The notes under the pieces: generated by a model | Seen by the model: the letters and a program-made list of their open reading frames with translations, nothing else | Told to the model about the DNA's origin: nothing | Databases searched by the model: none | Shown: piece by piece, positions 7,383-14,089 of the stretch | Numbering within the stretch: the first letter of the stretch is position 1 | Layout of the letters: every line of letters begins with the position of its first letter | Position numbers and translations under genes: made by a program | From: JANRKN01 sp033763435 | Lineage (GTDB): Bacteria; Planctomycetota; Phycisphaerae; Phycisphaerales; UBA1924 | Reading direction: 5' to 3' | DNA length: 14,089 bases | Assembly: GCA_033763435.1 (NCBI GenBank) | Contig: JANRKN010000117.1 | Span: 1-14,089 of the forward strand

Positions 7383-8792
7383 ATGCTCTCGCCTTTGCCT
7401 ACTCGCTCGGCGCTGGCTCGCGTGATCTTTGCGGCGGTCCTCGCTGTCTTCGTCGGCCTCGCGCCCGCGCAGGACGATGATCCCTTCGCCGGGCCGCTGC
7501 CCCCGAGCAACGCGAAGCATTGGAAGGACCTTACCGCGCTGATCGAGCGGGCACAGCCCGAGGCCGTCCGTGGCAAGACCGATGCGCCCAACGGCTTTGT
7601 GCTGCTGCGGGCGCTGGGTGAAAAGGTCGAGGCCGAGCGGCAGGCGCGGGCCAGCACCGAGGCCGGCGCCATGCCGTACAACTTCGACGCGATTGCGCGC
7701 CCCTCGCCCGACACCGCGGGCGACGTCGAAGCCGCGCGGCGAGGGCTTGAGGCATACGAGAAACTGGGGTTCTTTGACGCGATCGACGAGATCGGGCGGG
7801 CGCAACGCGTCGTTCGCCCCGCGTCTGAAGGCGCGCTCATCAGCGTGCTGCTGCCCGACATGGGCCGGGCGCGGACGCTCACGCGAGCGCTGGCGGCCCG
7901 GTTCGAGATCGCCCTCGCAGACGGCCGGCCCGCCGACGCCGTCCGCGAGTTTGACCGCATGCTCATCCTCGCGCGTGTGCCCGCGTTCGGCCCGACGCTG
8001 ATCGAGCGGCTCGTGGCGACCGCGATCGCCGCACGCGCGACCGATCATCTCCGCGGCGCGATCTTGGCGGGCAAGCTCGGACCCGCCGAGCTCCAGGCCG
8101 CGGCACGTTCGATGGTGGCGCGCCTGGGCGATTGGCCCACGATGGCGCTTGCGATCGAGGGTGAGCGGCTGATGGCCCTGGACGCGATCGACATTGTCTA
8201 TTCGTCGGCCGAGGGCAAGCCGCAGGATCGGCCCAACCTGCGTCGGCTGGCCGTGATTCAATCGATGAGCGTGCCCGCCGGTGCGGACGAGGCATCGCCG
8301 CAGGCCGAGGGGCTCGCGACGGCCGCGGAGTTGCGCGAGCGCGCGGACATGCTCTTCGCGCAGCTCGTCCGTGCCGCGAAGCTCCCTCGCCCGCAGCGCA
8401 CGGGCGAGAACAGTCTCGTGTCCAAGGAGTCGCTCACGAGCCGGGACTTGCTGCTGCAGATTCTCCTCCCGGCGATGGGCAAGGCGCTGCAGAGCGCCGA
8501 TCACTTTGCTACCGACTGCGCGGCGACCGAAACGATCATCGCGCTCGAGCGATTCCGCGCCCGGACAGGCGCGTACCCCGAGGCGCTCGCCGCGCTCGTG
8601 CCCGCGGAACTCGCGGCCCAGCCGATCGACGCGTGGTCGGGCGCTTCGCTGCGCTATCGGCGCGAGGGCGCTTCGTATCGCTTGTACGCGGTCGGGCTCG
8701 ATGGGCGCGACGACGGCGGGAAGGGTGACCCCGCGGATCCCTTCCGCGCGGTCCTTCCCGCGGGCGCAGGACTCGATTACGTCTATCGCTGA
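7383..8792 (+). CDS. Exported protein of unknown function with a GspG-like C-terminal region
   Basis: I do not recognise a named family. The 469-residue product starts with a signal peptide (hydrophobic residues about 11-28, cleavage near APA-Q at 29), so it is probably periplasmic. It has no lipobox. The body is mostly helical and Ala/Arg-rich. The C-terminal part (about 380-450) reads ALERFRARTGAYPEALAALVP, then PIDAWSGASLRYR, then YRLYAVGLDGRDDGGKGDPADP. This follows the order of the type II secretion pseudopilin GspG C-terminal domain (YP..L..L, DPWG..Y.Y, S.G.DG..GG...DAD), including its calcium loop. The pilin-type N-terminal helix is absent, so it is not itself a pseudopilin. It is paralogous to the next gene, 48 bp downstream, and probably shares its transcript. 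The ATG is set by GGAGGT 5 nt upstream. Confidence 0.85.
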   Translation: MLSPLPTRSALARVIFAAVLAVFVGLAPAQDDDPFAGPLPPSNAKHWKDLTALIERAQPEAVRGKTDAPNGFVLLRALGEKVEAERQARASTEAGAMPYNFDAIARPSPDTAGDVEAARRGLEAYEKLGFFDAIDEIGRAQRVVRPASEGALISVLLPDMGRARTLTRALAARFEIALADGRPADAVREFDRMLILARVPAFGPTLIERLVATAIAARATDHLRGAILAGKLGPAELQAAARSMVARLGDWPTMALAIEGERLMALDAIDIVYSSAEGKPQDRPNLRRLAVIQSMSVPAGADEASPQAEGLATAAELRERADMLFAQLVRAAKLPRPQRTGENSLVSKESLTSRDLLLQILLPAMGKALQSADHFATDCAATETIIALERFRARTGAYPEALAALVPAELAAQPIDAWSGASLRYRREGASYRLYAVGLDGRDDGGKGDPADPFRAVLPAGAGLDYVYR

Positions 8793-8840
8793 TCTCGAGC
8801 CGAACCGCACTTCTCGCGTGCCCGCACTCAGGAGGCTTCC

Positions 8841-10358
8841 ATGTCCGACGAACAGGTCCGTCCGCGTCGCATCAAGAAGCGTTGGATCGTGCTGGGCGTG
8901 CTCGGCGCGGTCATCGTCGTCGCCGGCGGTCTCACCGTTCGCGCCGTGCTCTCCGAGCCTGACGTTTCGCGTGACGTGGGTCAGGAGCTGATCACCTTCT
9001 CCGCGGATGCGCAGAAGGGCTTCCCGGAGCCTGACTTTGACGCGTACGCGCTCTGGCTCAGCACCGCTTCGCGCGTGAACGAGCTCTCGCGCGCCGCGGC
9101 ACTCGCGGCGGACGACGAGGCGAACCGCGGCAAGCCCGACACGCAGGATCGCTGGCAGTTCGAGCTCGCCTACCTCGGCACGCCCGCCGAAGACCCGATC
9201 CTGCGCAAGCACGCCGGCAAGCTCCTCGCCGACCTTGATGCGCAGGGCGTCACGCGCGACTGGGCCCGGGTCGCCAGCGCCGGGCGGATCATCATGAAGA
9301 AGCAGGATGGGCCCTTGCTCGGGTGGCTTCTTCCGGAGCTTGGCGGCACGCGCGCGATGGCGCGCGCCGAAGCCGCCCGCATGAGGCTCGCTGCCGCGTC
9401 GGGCGACTGGGATGGCATGCTCGCGCCCTTCGAGCGCATGCTGAGCATCGCCCGCCTCTGCCAGTACCAGCCGATCCTCATCACCTCGCTCGTTGGGCTC
9501 GCGATCGAAGAGCTCGCGCGCAACGAGCTGATCGCGATCATGATCGAGCGACCGCTGCCCGAGCCCGTGCTGGTGCGCGCGACCGAGATCATCGACCGCC
9601 ATGCCGCGCGCCCCCCGGCCGACTTTCCCTTCAAGGGCGAGCGCATCGGCATCCAGGACACGATCAATCGCACGCACTCGTCCTCGGGCCTGATGCTGCC
9701 CGCGCGAGTGGCCGAGCTGGGACTTTCGGGCTCGGGGCCCACCGGTGTGGGCGCTCCGAAGAACGTTTCGCCCTTGCTGAACGTGCTCGGATATCTGGCG
9801 CCTTCCAAGAACGAAACCGAGCAGAAGTTCGACGAGCTGTTCGGACGCGTCTTTCTTGACGCGATGCGTACGCCGCGGGAGCGGATCACCAAGCCCTCGG
9901 ACGCTGACGTCTGGGTTGAGAAGACGCCTGCGAACTATCTGCTGGTGAAGCTGCTGATGCCCGCGTTGACGACGGCGCAGCGCTCGTTCGATCGCCGACA
10001 GCTCTCCGAGTCGGGCATCCGCACGATGATCGCGATCGAACGCCACCGCGCGCGTTCTGGTGGCGCGCCGCCGGAGAACCTTGCACGCATCGACGCCGAT
10101 CTCAAGACCCTGCTCCGCGACGATCCCTGGACCGAAGAGCCCTTCGGTTATCGCGTGCTGTCGGGCGACCCGGCCGGGCGCACGTATCTGCTGTACGCCT
10201 ACGGGCTCGACGGCAAGGACGATCAGGGCGTCGTTGATGACAAGGTCCCCGAGGTCGCGCTCAGCCGGCCCAGCGAGGCTCAGGGGAAGGATTACGTCAT
10301 CAACCGCCCCCGCGGGCTTCCCGCGGCTCCCCGCGATGCTCGCTCTCCGGCGCCCTGA
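8841..10358 (+). CDS. Membrane-anchored paralog of the preceding exported protein
   Basis: The 505-residue product has a basic cytoplasmic N-terminus (RPRRIKKR) and one membrane helix (residues about 15-33), followed by a large, presumably periplasmic domain. Paralogy with the preceding product is visible in two places. One is the central helical block: ARAEAARMRLAAASGDWDGM with FERMLSIAR here, against a TRALAARFEIALADGRPADA with FDRMLILAR pair there. The other is the C-terminus (ALERFRARTGAYPEAL there, AIERHRARSGGAPPENL here; YAVGLDGRDD there, YAYGLDGKDD here). The calcium-loop acidic residues are less complete in this copy. The ATG follows AGGAGG (8830-8835) by 5 nt. One member is secreted and one anchored, which suggests a pair working in the same compartment. 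No enzyme motif is evident and no function is assigned. Confidence 0.85.
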   Translation: MSDEQVRPRRIKKRWIVLGVLGAVIVVAGGLTVRAVLSEPDVSRDVGQELITFSADAQKGFPEPDFDAYALWLSTASRVNELSRAAALAADDEANRGKPDTQDRWQFELAYLGTPAEDPILRKHAGKLLADLDAQGVTRDWARVASAGRIIMKKQDGPLLGWLLPELGGTRAMARAEAARMRLAAASGDWDGMLAPFERMLSIARLCQYQPILITSLVGLAIEELARNELIAIMIERPLPEPVLVRATEIIDRHAARPPADFPFKGERIGIQDTINRTHSSSGLMLPARVAELGLSGSGPTGVGAPKNVSPLLNVLGYLAPSKNETEQKFDELFGRVFLDAMRTPRERITKPSDADVWVEKTPANYLLVKLLMPALTTAQRSFDRRQLSESGIRTMIAIERHRARSGGAPPENLARIDADLKTLLRDDPWTEEPFGYRVLSGDPAGRTYLLYAYGLDGKDDQGVVDDKVPEVALSRPSEAQGKDYVINRPRGLPAAPRDARSPAP

Positions 10359-10440
10359 CCCGGCCCCTCCGCCCGCGGCCAGCGGCATCGCACATGCACA
10401 TCCGCAATCGGTCCCGCTGGGCTTGGGGCTGGCTGTTCCT

Positions 10441-10446
10441 TACAAT
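10441..10446 (+). promoter_or_regulatory. TACAAT -10-like box upstream of the acyl-CoA mutase gene
   Basis: TACAAT lies in the 181-bp gap before the mutase gene, about 94 nt upstream of the ATG. The -35 region is poor: TTGGGG at 10423 is only 12 bp away. The ribosome-binding site GGAG (10529-10532) sits 7 nt before the ATG. Nothing else recognisable is present in the gap. Confidence 0.4.
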
Positions 10447-10539
10447 GTCAGACTCACGGGGGCGATCGGCCGGGTGGTTCTGGCCTGTGGGCGGATACGT
10501 TGGTTGCGCACGTCCGGGGTGCGGACGCGGAGCAGATGC

Positions 10540-12387
10540 ATGTCGACGACGACGCGGACGGACGCCTCGCTGAACCTCGGGCCCACGGACAAGCAGGGTG
10601 GCAAGCCGGTCGATCCTCACGCCGTGACGATCTCCGGGCTCGTCCTCAATCCCTCCTACGGCCCCGCCTCCACGCCCGAATCGCTCAAGCATCTGCCGCG
10701 CGACATCGCCGAGCCCGGCGCCTTCCCCTACACCCGCGGCCTCTTCCCGCTCGGCTACCGCACGCGCCTCTGGACCATGCGCCAGTTCGCGGGCTTTGGC
10801 TCCGCCGACGACACCAACCGCCGCTTCAAGTATCTCCTCGAGGCCGCGAAGACCAGCACCAAGGCCAACACAGGCCTCTCGACCGCCTTTGACCTGCCCA
10901 CGCTGATGGGCCGGGACTCGGACGAAGACCTTTCGACGGGCGAAGTCGGCAAGTGCGGCGTCGCGATCGACACCATCGAGGACATGCACCGCCTCTACGC
11001 CGACATCCCCGTTGATCAGGTCACCGTCTCGCAGACGATCAACGGCCCCGCCGCGGTCATCTGGGCGATGTACCTCGCGATGGCCAAGCAGCGCGGCATC
11101 GGCTGGGACACACTCGGCGGCACCCTGCAGAACGACATCCTCAAAGAGTTCCACTCCCAGAACGAGTTCATCTATCCCCCCGAGCCCAGCGTCAAGCTCG
11201 TCGTCGACACCATCGAGTTCCAGTCCAAGTACACGCCGCGGTGGAACTCCGTCTCGATCTCGGGCTACCACATCCGCGAGGCGGGCTCGACCGCCCAGCA
11301 GGAGCTGGCCTTCACGCTCCGCGACGGCATGGAGTATGTCGAGGCCTGCCTCGAGCGCGGCCTGGACATTGACAGCTTCGCCCCGCGCCTGAGTTTCTTC
11401 TTCAACAGCCACAACGAGTTCTTCGAAGAGATCTGCAAGCTCCGCGCCGCCCGGCGCATCTGGGCGCGCGTCATGAAGCACCGCTATCAGGCCCGCAGCG
11501 AGCGCTCGTGGTTCATGAAGACCCACGTGCAGACCGCCGGGTGCAGCCTGACCGAGCAGCAGCCCCTCAACAACATCGTCCGCGTCGCCTATCAGGCGAT
11601 GGCCGCCGTGCTGGGCGGGTGCCAGAGCCTGCACACCGACTCGATGGACGAGACCCTGGGCCTGCCGACCGAGCAGGCCGTGACCGTCGCGCTGCGCACG
11701 CAGCAGATCCTCGCCCACGAAACGGGCGTCACGCGCGTCACCGATCCGCTCGGCGGCGCGTGGTTCATCGAGCAGCTCACCGACACCATGGAGCGCGAGG
11801 CGATCACGCTCATCGACGAGATCGACCGTCTCGGCGAGTACACCGACTGGAAGCCCGGCAAGGCGCCCTTCGCGGGCACCGACCTGACCCAGCACCCGGC
11901 CTATCAGCCCCGGCGCTCGTTTGGGCGCGCGGCCATCGCGGGTGTCAACCGCGGCTACTTCCGCCGCTCGATCGCCGAGGCCAGCTATCGCTACAGCGAA
12001 GAGTGCGAGGCCAAGGACCGCATCATCGTGGGCGTGAACGAATACGTCGACAACGACGAGAAGCGCCCGATCGACATCCTCACGATCCCGCACCAGGTCG
12101 AGGTCGATCAGATCGAGCGCCTCAAGGCCTTCAAGGCCCGGCGCGACAAGTCCAAGGTCGTCCGAGCGATCGAGAACATCCACCTCGCCGCCCGCGGCAA
12201 GGCTTGGGCCAGCCAGTTCGACGACCTGCCCTGGTCCAAGGCGGGCGACCGGGGCAACGGCGGTCTGGACGCGACCAACGTCATGCCCACGCTCATCGAG
12301 GGCGCTCTGGCCGGCTGCACCCTGGGCGAGATGGTCCAGGCGATGGCCGACATCTACGGGCGCTACTCGGGCGGCCCTGAGTGGTGA
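10540..12387 (+). CDS. B12-dependent acyl-CoA mutase large subunit, isobutyryl-CoA mutase-like
   Basis: This is the substrate-binding TIM-barrel subunit (615 residues) of a coenzyme-B12 carbon-skeleton mutase. It ends after the barrel and linker (MADIYGRYSGGPEW), so the B12-binding domain must be a separate small subunit, which is not in this window. Family marks: RGLFPLGYRTRLWTMRQFAGFG, TGLSTAFDLPTLMGRDSD, LQNDILKEF, SGYHIREAG (Tyr243, His244) and APRLSFFFNSHNEFFEEI. Substrate-pocket positions read Phe83, Ala116 and Gln207. In methylmalonyl-CoA mutase these are Tyr89, Ala and Arg207, the Arg binding the substrate carboxylate. Phe plus Gln is the isobutyryl-CoA mutase pattern. 2-Hydroxyisobutyryl-CoA mutase would have Ile and Asp. 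Two insertions, at about residues 103-109 and 433-463, appear unusual. The start is the ATG after GGAG; the frame stays open upstream but overlaps the previous gene. Confidence 0.9.
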   Translation: MSTTTRTDASLNLGPTDKQGGKPVDPHAVTISGLVLNPSYGPASTPESLKHLPRDIAEPGAFPYTRGLFPLGYRTRLWTMRQFAGFGSADDTNRRFKYLLEAAKTSTKANTGLSTAFDLPTLMGRDSDEDLSTGEVGKCGVAIDTIEDMHRLYADIPVDQVTVSQTINGPAAVIWAMYLAMAKQRGIGWDTLGGTLQNDILKEFHSQNEFIYPPEPSVKLVVDTIEFQSKYTPRWNSVSISGYHIREAGSTAQQELAFTLRDGMEYVEACLERGLDIDSFAPRLSFFFNSHNEFFEEICKLRAARRIWARVMKHRYQARSERSWFMKTHVQTAGCSLTEQQPLNNIVRVAYQAMAAVLGGCQSLHTDSMDETLGLPTEQAVTVALRTQQILAHETGVTRVTDPLGGAWFIEQLTDTMEREAITLIDEIDRLGEYTDWKPGKAPFAGTDLTQHPAYQPRRSFGRAAIAGVNRGYFRRSIAEASYRYSEECEAKDRIIVGVNEYVDNDEKRPIDILTIPHQVEVDQIERLKAFKARRDKSKVVRAIENIHLAARGKAWASQFDDLPWSKAGDRGNGGLDATNVMPTLIEGALAGCTLGEMVQAMADIYGRYSGGPEW

Positions 12388-12546
12388 TCGGCGCTCGCGC
12401 CGCGACGGAACCGCAGCGGGGCCCTGCGTGTCGAACTCCGGGGCGTGTGAGATTTCTGCAACCGATGCAACCCCGCGCCGTTGGGCCAGTAGACTCCATG
12501 CGGTGATCGGCGGGGCTCGGGCAGGCGATCCACGGAAGGACCTCGG
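12388..12546 (+). promoter_or_regulatory. Gap before the ExbB operon with TAGACT box and ribosome-binding site
   Basis: A 5-bp hairpin (CGGCG 12389-12393 with CGCCG 12398-12402) follows the mutase stop but has no T-run. TAGACT lies at 12490-12495, 51 nt before the ATG. GGAAGGA (12534-12540) is a good ribosome-binding site 6 nt before the ATG at 12547. No clear -35 box is present. Confidence 0.45.
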
Positions 12547-13392
12547 ATGGCATTCGGAGGCGGCTTCGGTCTGGCAGGCGTGATCTCGGACTCTACGCTC
12601 GCGAGCGGTCTGCTGCTCGCCCAAGCGGCGCAGCCCCCGGCTGGCGCAGCTTCGGGCGCCGCGCCCCATGTCCCGACACTACTGGACTACATCCGCGACG
12701 GCGGCCTCGTCGGCTACATCCTCATCGCGATCTCCGTCGCCGCGCTCGGGCTGATGATCCGCAACATGGTCGTCATCCGCCTCAAGAGCCTCTCCCCCCC
12801 GATCATCGTGGGCCAGCTCCAGACACTCGTCAGCAACGGGCGCCTGGGCGAGGCGGCGCAGTACTGCACGAAGCCTGAGAACCGCTGCTTCGTCACCGTG
12901 GCGATGGGCCGGGCGTTCTCGCGCTGCGCGGGGTCGCCCGTGGGGCTGGGCGAGTTCCGCGCCGCGGTCGAGGAATCCGCGCAGGCCGAGGCCGAAGAGC
13001 TTTACCGGCTGAACGACGGCATCGGCATCATCGCCGCCGTGGGTCCGATGCTCGGGCTGCTGGGCACGGTCATCGGCATGGTGGGCGCCTTCCGCACGAT
13101 CGGCGCGCTCGAGGGCGCGGCGCGCTCCACACAGCTTGCCACCTTCATGTCCATGGCGCTGGTCAACACCGCCCAGGGCCTGATCGTCGCGATCCCCTGC
13201 ACGATCGTCTTCGCCCTCTTCAAGCGCCGAATCGACCGCGTGCTGCAGCAGCTGGGCCTCCAGCTCGAGGCGATGTCCAAGCTCGTGGTGCTGCAGGCCG
13301 CGGGCGTCCGCCGTGCGCCCGCATCCAACGGCGCCCCCGCCCCGCAACAGACCCCCCAACAAGCCTCCCAGCAGGCCGGAGCCACCGCGTGA
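12547..13392 (+). CDS. MotA/TolQ/ExbB family proton channel protein
   Basis: It is an inner-membrane subunit that, with ExbD/TolR, uses the proton gradient to drive an envelope process such as TonB-type uptake or Tol-type envelope upkeep. The 281-residue product has three membrane helices, at about 52-73 (GGLVGYILIAISVAALGLMI), 158-181 and 200-225. The family signature is GPMLGLLGTVIGMVGAF in helix 2 and ALVNTAQGLIVAIPCTIVF in helix 3. The N-terminal 30 residues are hydrophobic and Ala-rich and may be a signal peptide, as in some ExbB proteins. The tail from about 255 is Ala/Pro/Gln-rich and probably disordered. It overlaps the next gene by 4 bp (GTGA). No TonB or TolA gene is visible, so ExbB and TolQ cannot be told apart here. 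Confidence 0.95.
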   Translation: MAFGGGFGLAGVISDSTLASGLLLAQAAQPPAGAASGAAPHVPTLLDYIRDGGLVGYILIAISVAALGLMIRNMVVIRLKSLSPPIIVGQLQTLVSNGRLGEAAQYCTKPENRCFVTVAMGRAFSRCAGSPVGLGEFRAAVEESAQAEAEELYRLNDGIGIIAAVGPMLGLLGTVIGMVGAFRTIGALEGAARSTQLATFMSMALVNTAQGLIVAIPCTIVFALFKRRIDRVLQQLGLQLEAMSKLVVLQAAGVRRAPASNGAPAPQQTPQQASQQAGATA

Positions 13393-13862
13393 GGCTCGGT
13401 CGGGCCCAGCACGCCAGCGAAGCCTCGTTCGATCTCACCCCGATGATCGACGTGGTCTTCCTGCTCATCATCTTCTTCACCCTCACCGCCCAGTTCTCCG
13501 CCATCTCTCTCGCGCCGCTCGATCTTCCGAAAGAACGCGGCGAAGAGCACGGCGCAAAGAAGCCCCTCACCATGTTCGTCGACATCAAGGCCGACGGCTC
13601 GCTCAGCGCTGGGGGCGTCGCGATGTCCGCCGGTGAGCTCGGGCTCGACATCGCGCGCCACGTGCAGACCGCCGGCACCGCCGACGGGCTCGACGTCATC
13701 GTTCGCGCCGAGCGCGCTACGCCCGCCGCGGTGATCGACCGCATCGTCACGGTCATGAGCAACGCCGGCGTCCGCAAGTGGAAGCTCGCGACCAGCGGCG
13801 AATCGCACCCGAGCGAAGGTGGCATGAGTGCGGGCGGTGTGGGTGGGGGAGGCTCGCGATGA
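13389..13862 (+). CDS. ExbD/TolR family biopolymer transport protein (first copy)
   Basis: This is a single-pass inner-membrane protein of 157 residues that partners the ExbB-type channel. The sole membrane helix (about residues 17-37) carries the proton-path aspartate, Asp21, in LTPMIDVVFLLIIFF. The periplasmic domain follows (MFVDIKADGSLSAGG, then LDVIVRAERATPAAVIDRIV), with a Gly-rich tail (GGMSAGGVGGGGSR). It starts with GTG at 13389, whose last two bases begin the TGA of the ExbB gene. It ends overlapping the next gene by ATGA, so the three genes are translationally coupled. Confidence 0.93.
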   Translation: MRLGRAQHASEASFDLTPMIDVVFLLIIFFTLTAQFSAISLAPLDLPKERGEEHGAKKPLTMFVDIKADGSLSAGGVAMSAGELGLDIARHVQTAGTADGLDVIVRAERATPAAVIDRIVTVMSNAGVRKWKLATSGESHPSEGGMSAGGVGGGGSR

Positions 13863-14089
13863 GACTCGCCCGCAAGCGCACCCGAGGCCTCGATATCGAG
13901 TCGCTCCGGCTCCCGCTCGTGGCGCTGATCGACGTCGTCTTCTTTCTGCTCTTCTACTTCATCATCGCGGGCACGCTCGCGGTGGAAGAGGGCCAGCTCG
14001 CGACCTCGATCGGCACCCGCGCCGCGGCCAGCTCGACGCCCACGCAAAGCCTCCCGCCTCAGCAACTGCTCGTGCGCTGGGTCAACGGC
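13859..14089 (+). CDS. ExbD/TolR family protein (second copy), cut by window edge
   Basis: The first 77 codons are present. The membrane helix RLPLVALIDVVFFLLFYFIIAG carries Asp25, in the same place as Asp21 of the first copy, so both copies keep the proton-path residue. The rest (LAVEEGQLATSIGTR and onward) is the start of the periplasmic domain. It overlaps the previous gene by 4 bp (ATGA). The first copies read MRLGRAQ and MRLARKR at their starts, but the sequences differ widely after that, so the duplication is old. Confidence 0.9.
   Translation, partial: MRLARKRTRGLDIESLRLPLVALIDVVFFLLFYFIIAGTLAVEEGQLATSIGTRAAASSTPTQSLPPQQLLVRWVNG

Noticed and set aside
7383..10358. The tandem proteins as type II secretion pseudopilins
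   Set aside because: Both lack the prepilin cleavage site and conserved N-terminal helix. Only the C-terminal tail resembles GspG.
10540..12387. Plain methylmalonyl-CoA mutase label
   Set aside because: The carboxylate-binding Arg and the pocket Tyr are replaced by Gln and Phe, so this label is not supported by the active site.
12389..12402. GC-rich hairpin just after the mutase stop as a terminator
   Set aside because: The stem is 5 bp and no T-run follows, which is common by chance at this GC content.
10300..12669. 789-codon minus-strand open frame
   Set aside because: It is a shadow of the acyl-CoA mutase, whose motifs are unmistakable on the plus strand. There is no domain in the shadow frame.

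Overview
The window is a GC-rich bacterial chromosome segment, most likely from the Planctomycetota and probably the Phycisphaerales. The best taxonomic hint is the secreted protein at 3656-4846. It ends in two EF-hand-like repeats, each closed by Gly-Cys, the layout of the planctomycete 'GC-type dockerin' proteins. The tandem lineage-specific proteins at 7383-10358 fit the same picture. I see no rRNA, tRNA, CRISPR array, transposase or phage gene, and the region reads as ordinary core chromosome.

Layout from left to right. A primosomal helicase gene (priA, minus strand, cut by the left edge) is divergent from carA (plus), with only 22 bp between their start codons. A 409-bp gap follows. It holds a good sigma70-type promoter and a long hairpin-rich leader for the secreted EF-hand protein, whose gene ends in a strong intrinsic terminator. 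Next comes a minus-strand cluster, a small TPR protein, then RecX, then a rhodanese. It is divergent from a plus-strand 3-hydroxyacyl-CoA dehydrogenase gene. After that lie two tandem paralogous envelope proteins of unknown function, whose C-termini resemble the calcium loop of the type II secretion pseudopilin GspG. Then comes the large subunit of a B12-dependent acyl-CoA mutase. The window closes with an ExbB/TolQ-ExbD/TolR-ExbD/TolR proton-channel operon, the last gene cut by the right edge.

The genes do not form one obvious system. They cover replication restart (priA), recombination control (recX), pyrimidine/arginine precursor supply (carA), acyl-CoA metabolism (dehydrogenase and mutase), an abundant-looking secreted protein, and envelope energisation (exbB/exbD).

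Three points deserve a second look. (1) TAGACT or TAGTCT hexamers sit just upstream of several starts. One lies symmetrically between priA and carA, where it could serve both genes as a -10 element for transcripts with almost no leader. (2) The mutase carries Phe83, Ala116 and Gln207 where methylmalonyl-CoA mutase has Tyr, Ala and Arg. This is the isobutyryl-CoA mutase pattern, so a 'methylmalonyl-CoA mutase' label would probably be wrong. (3) The leader at about 3367-3655 has strong, unexplained secondary structure. I found no convincing new multi-gene defence, mobile or biosynthetic system here.
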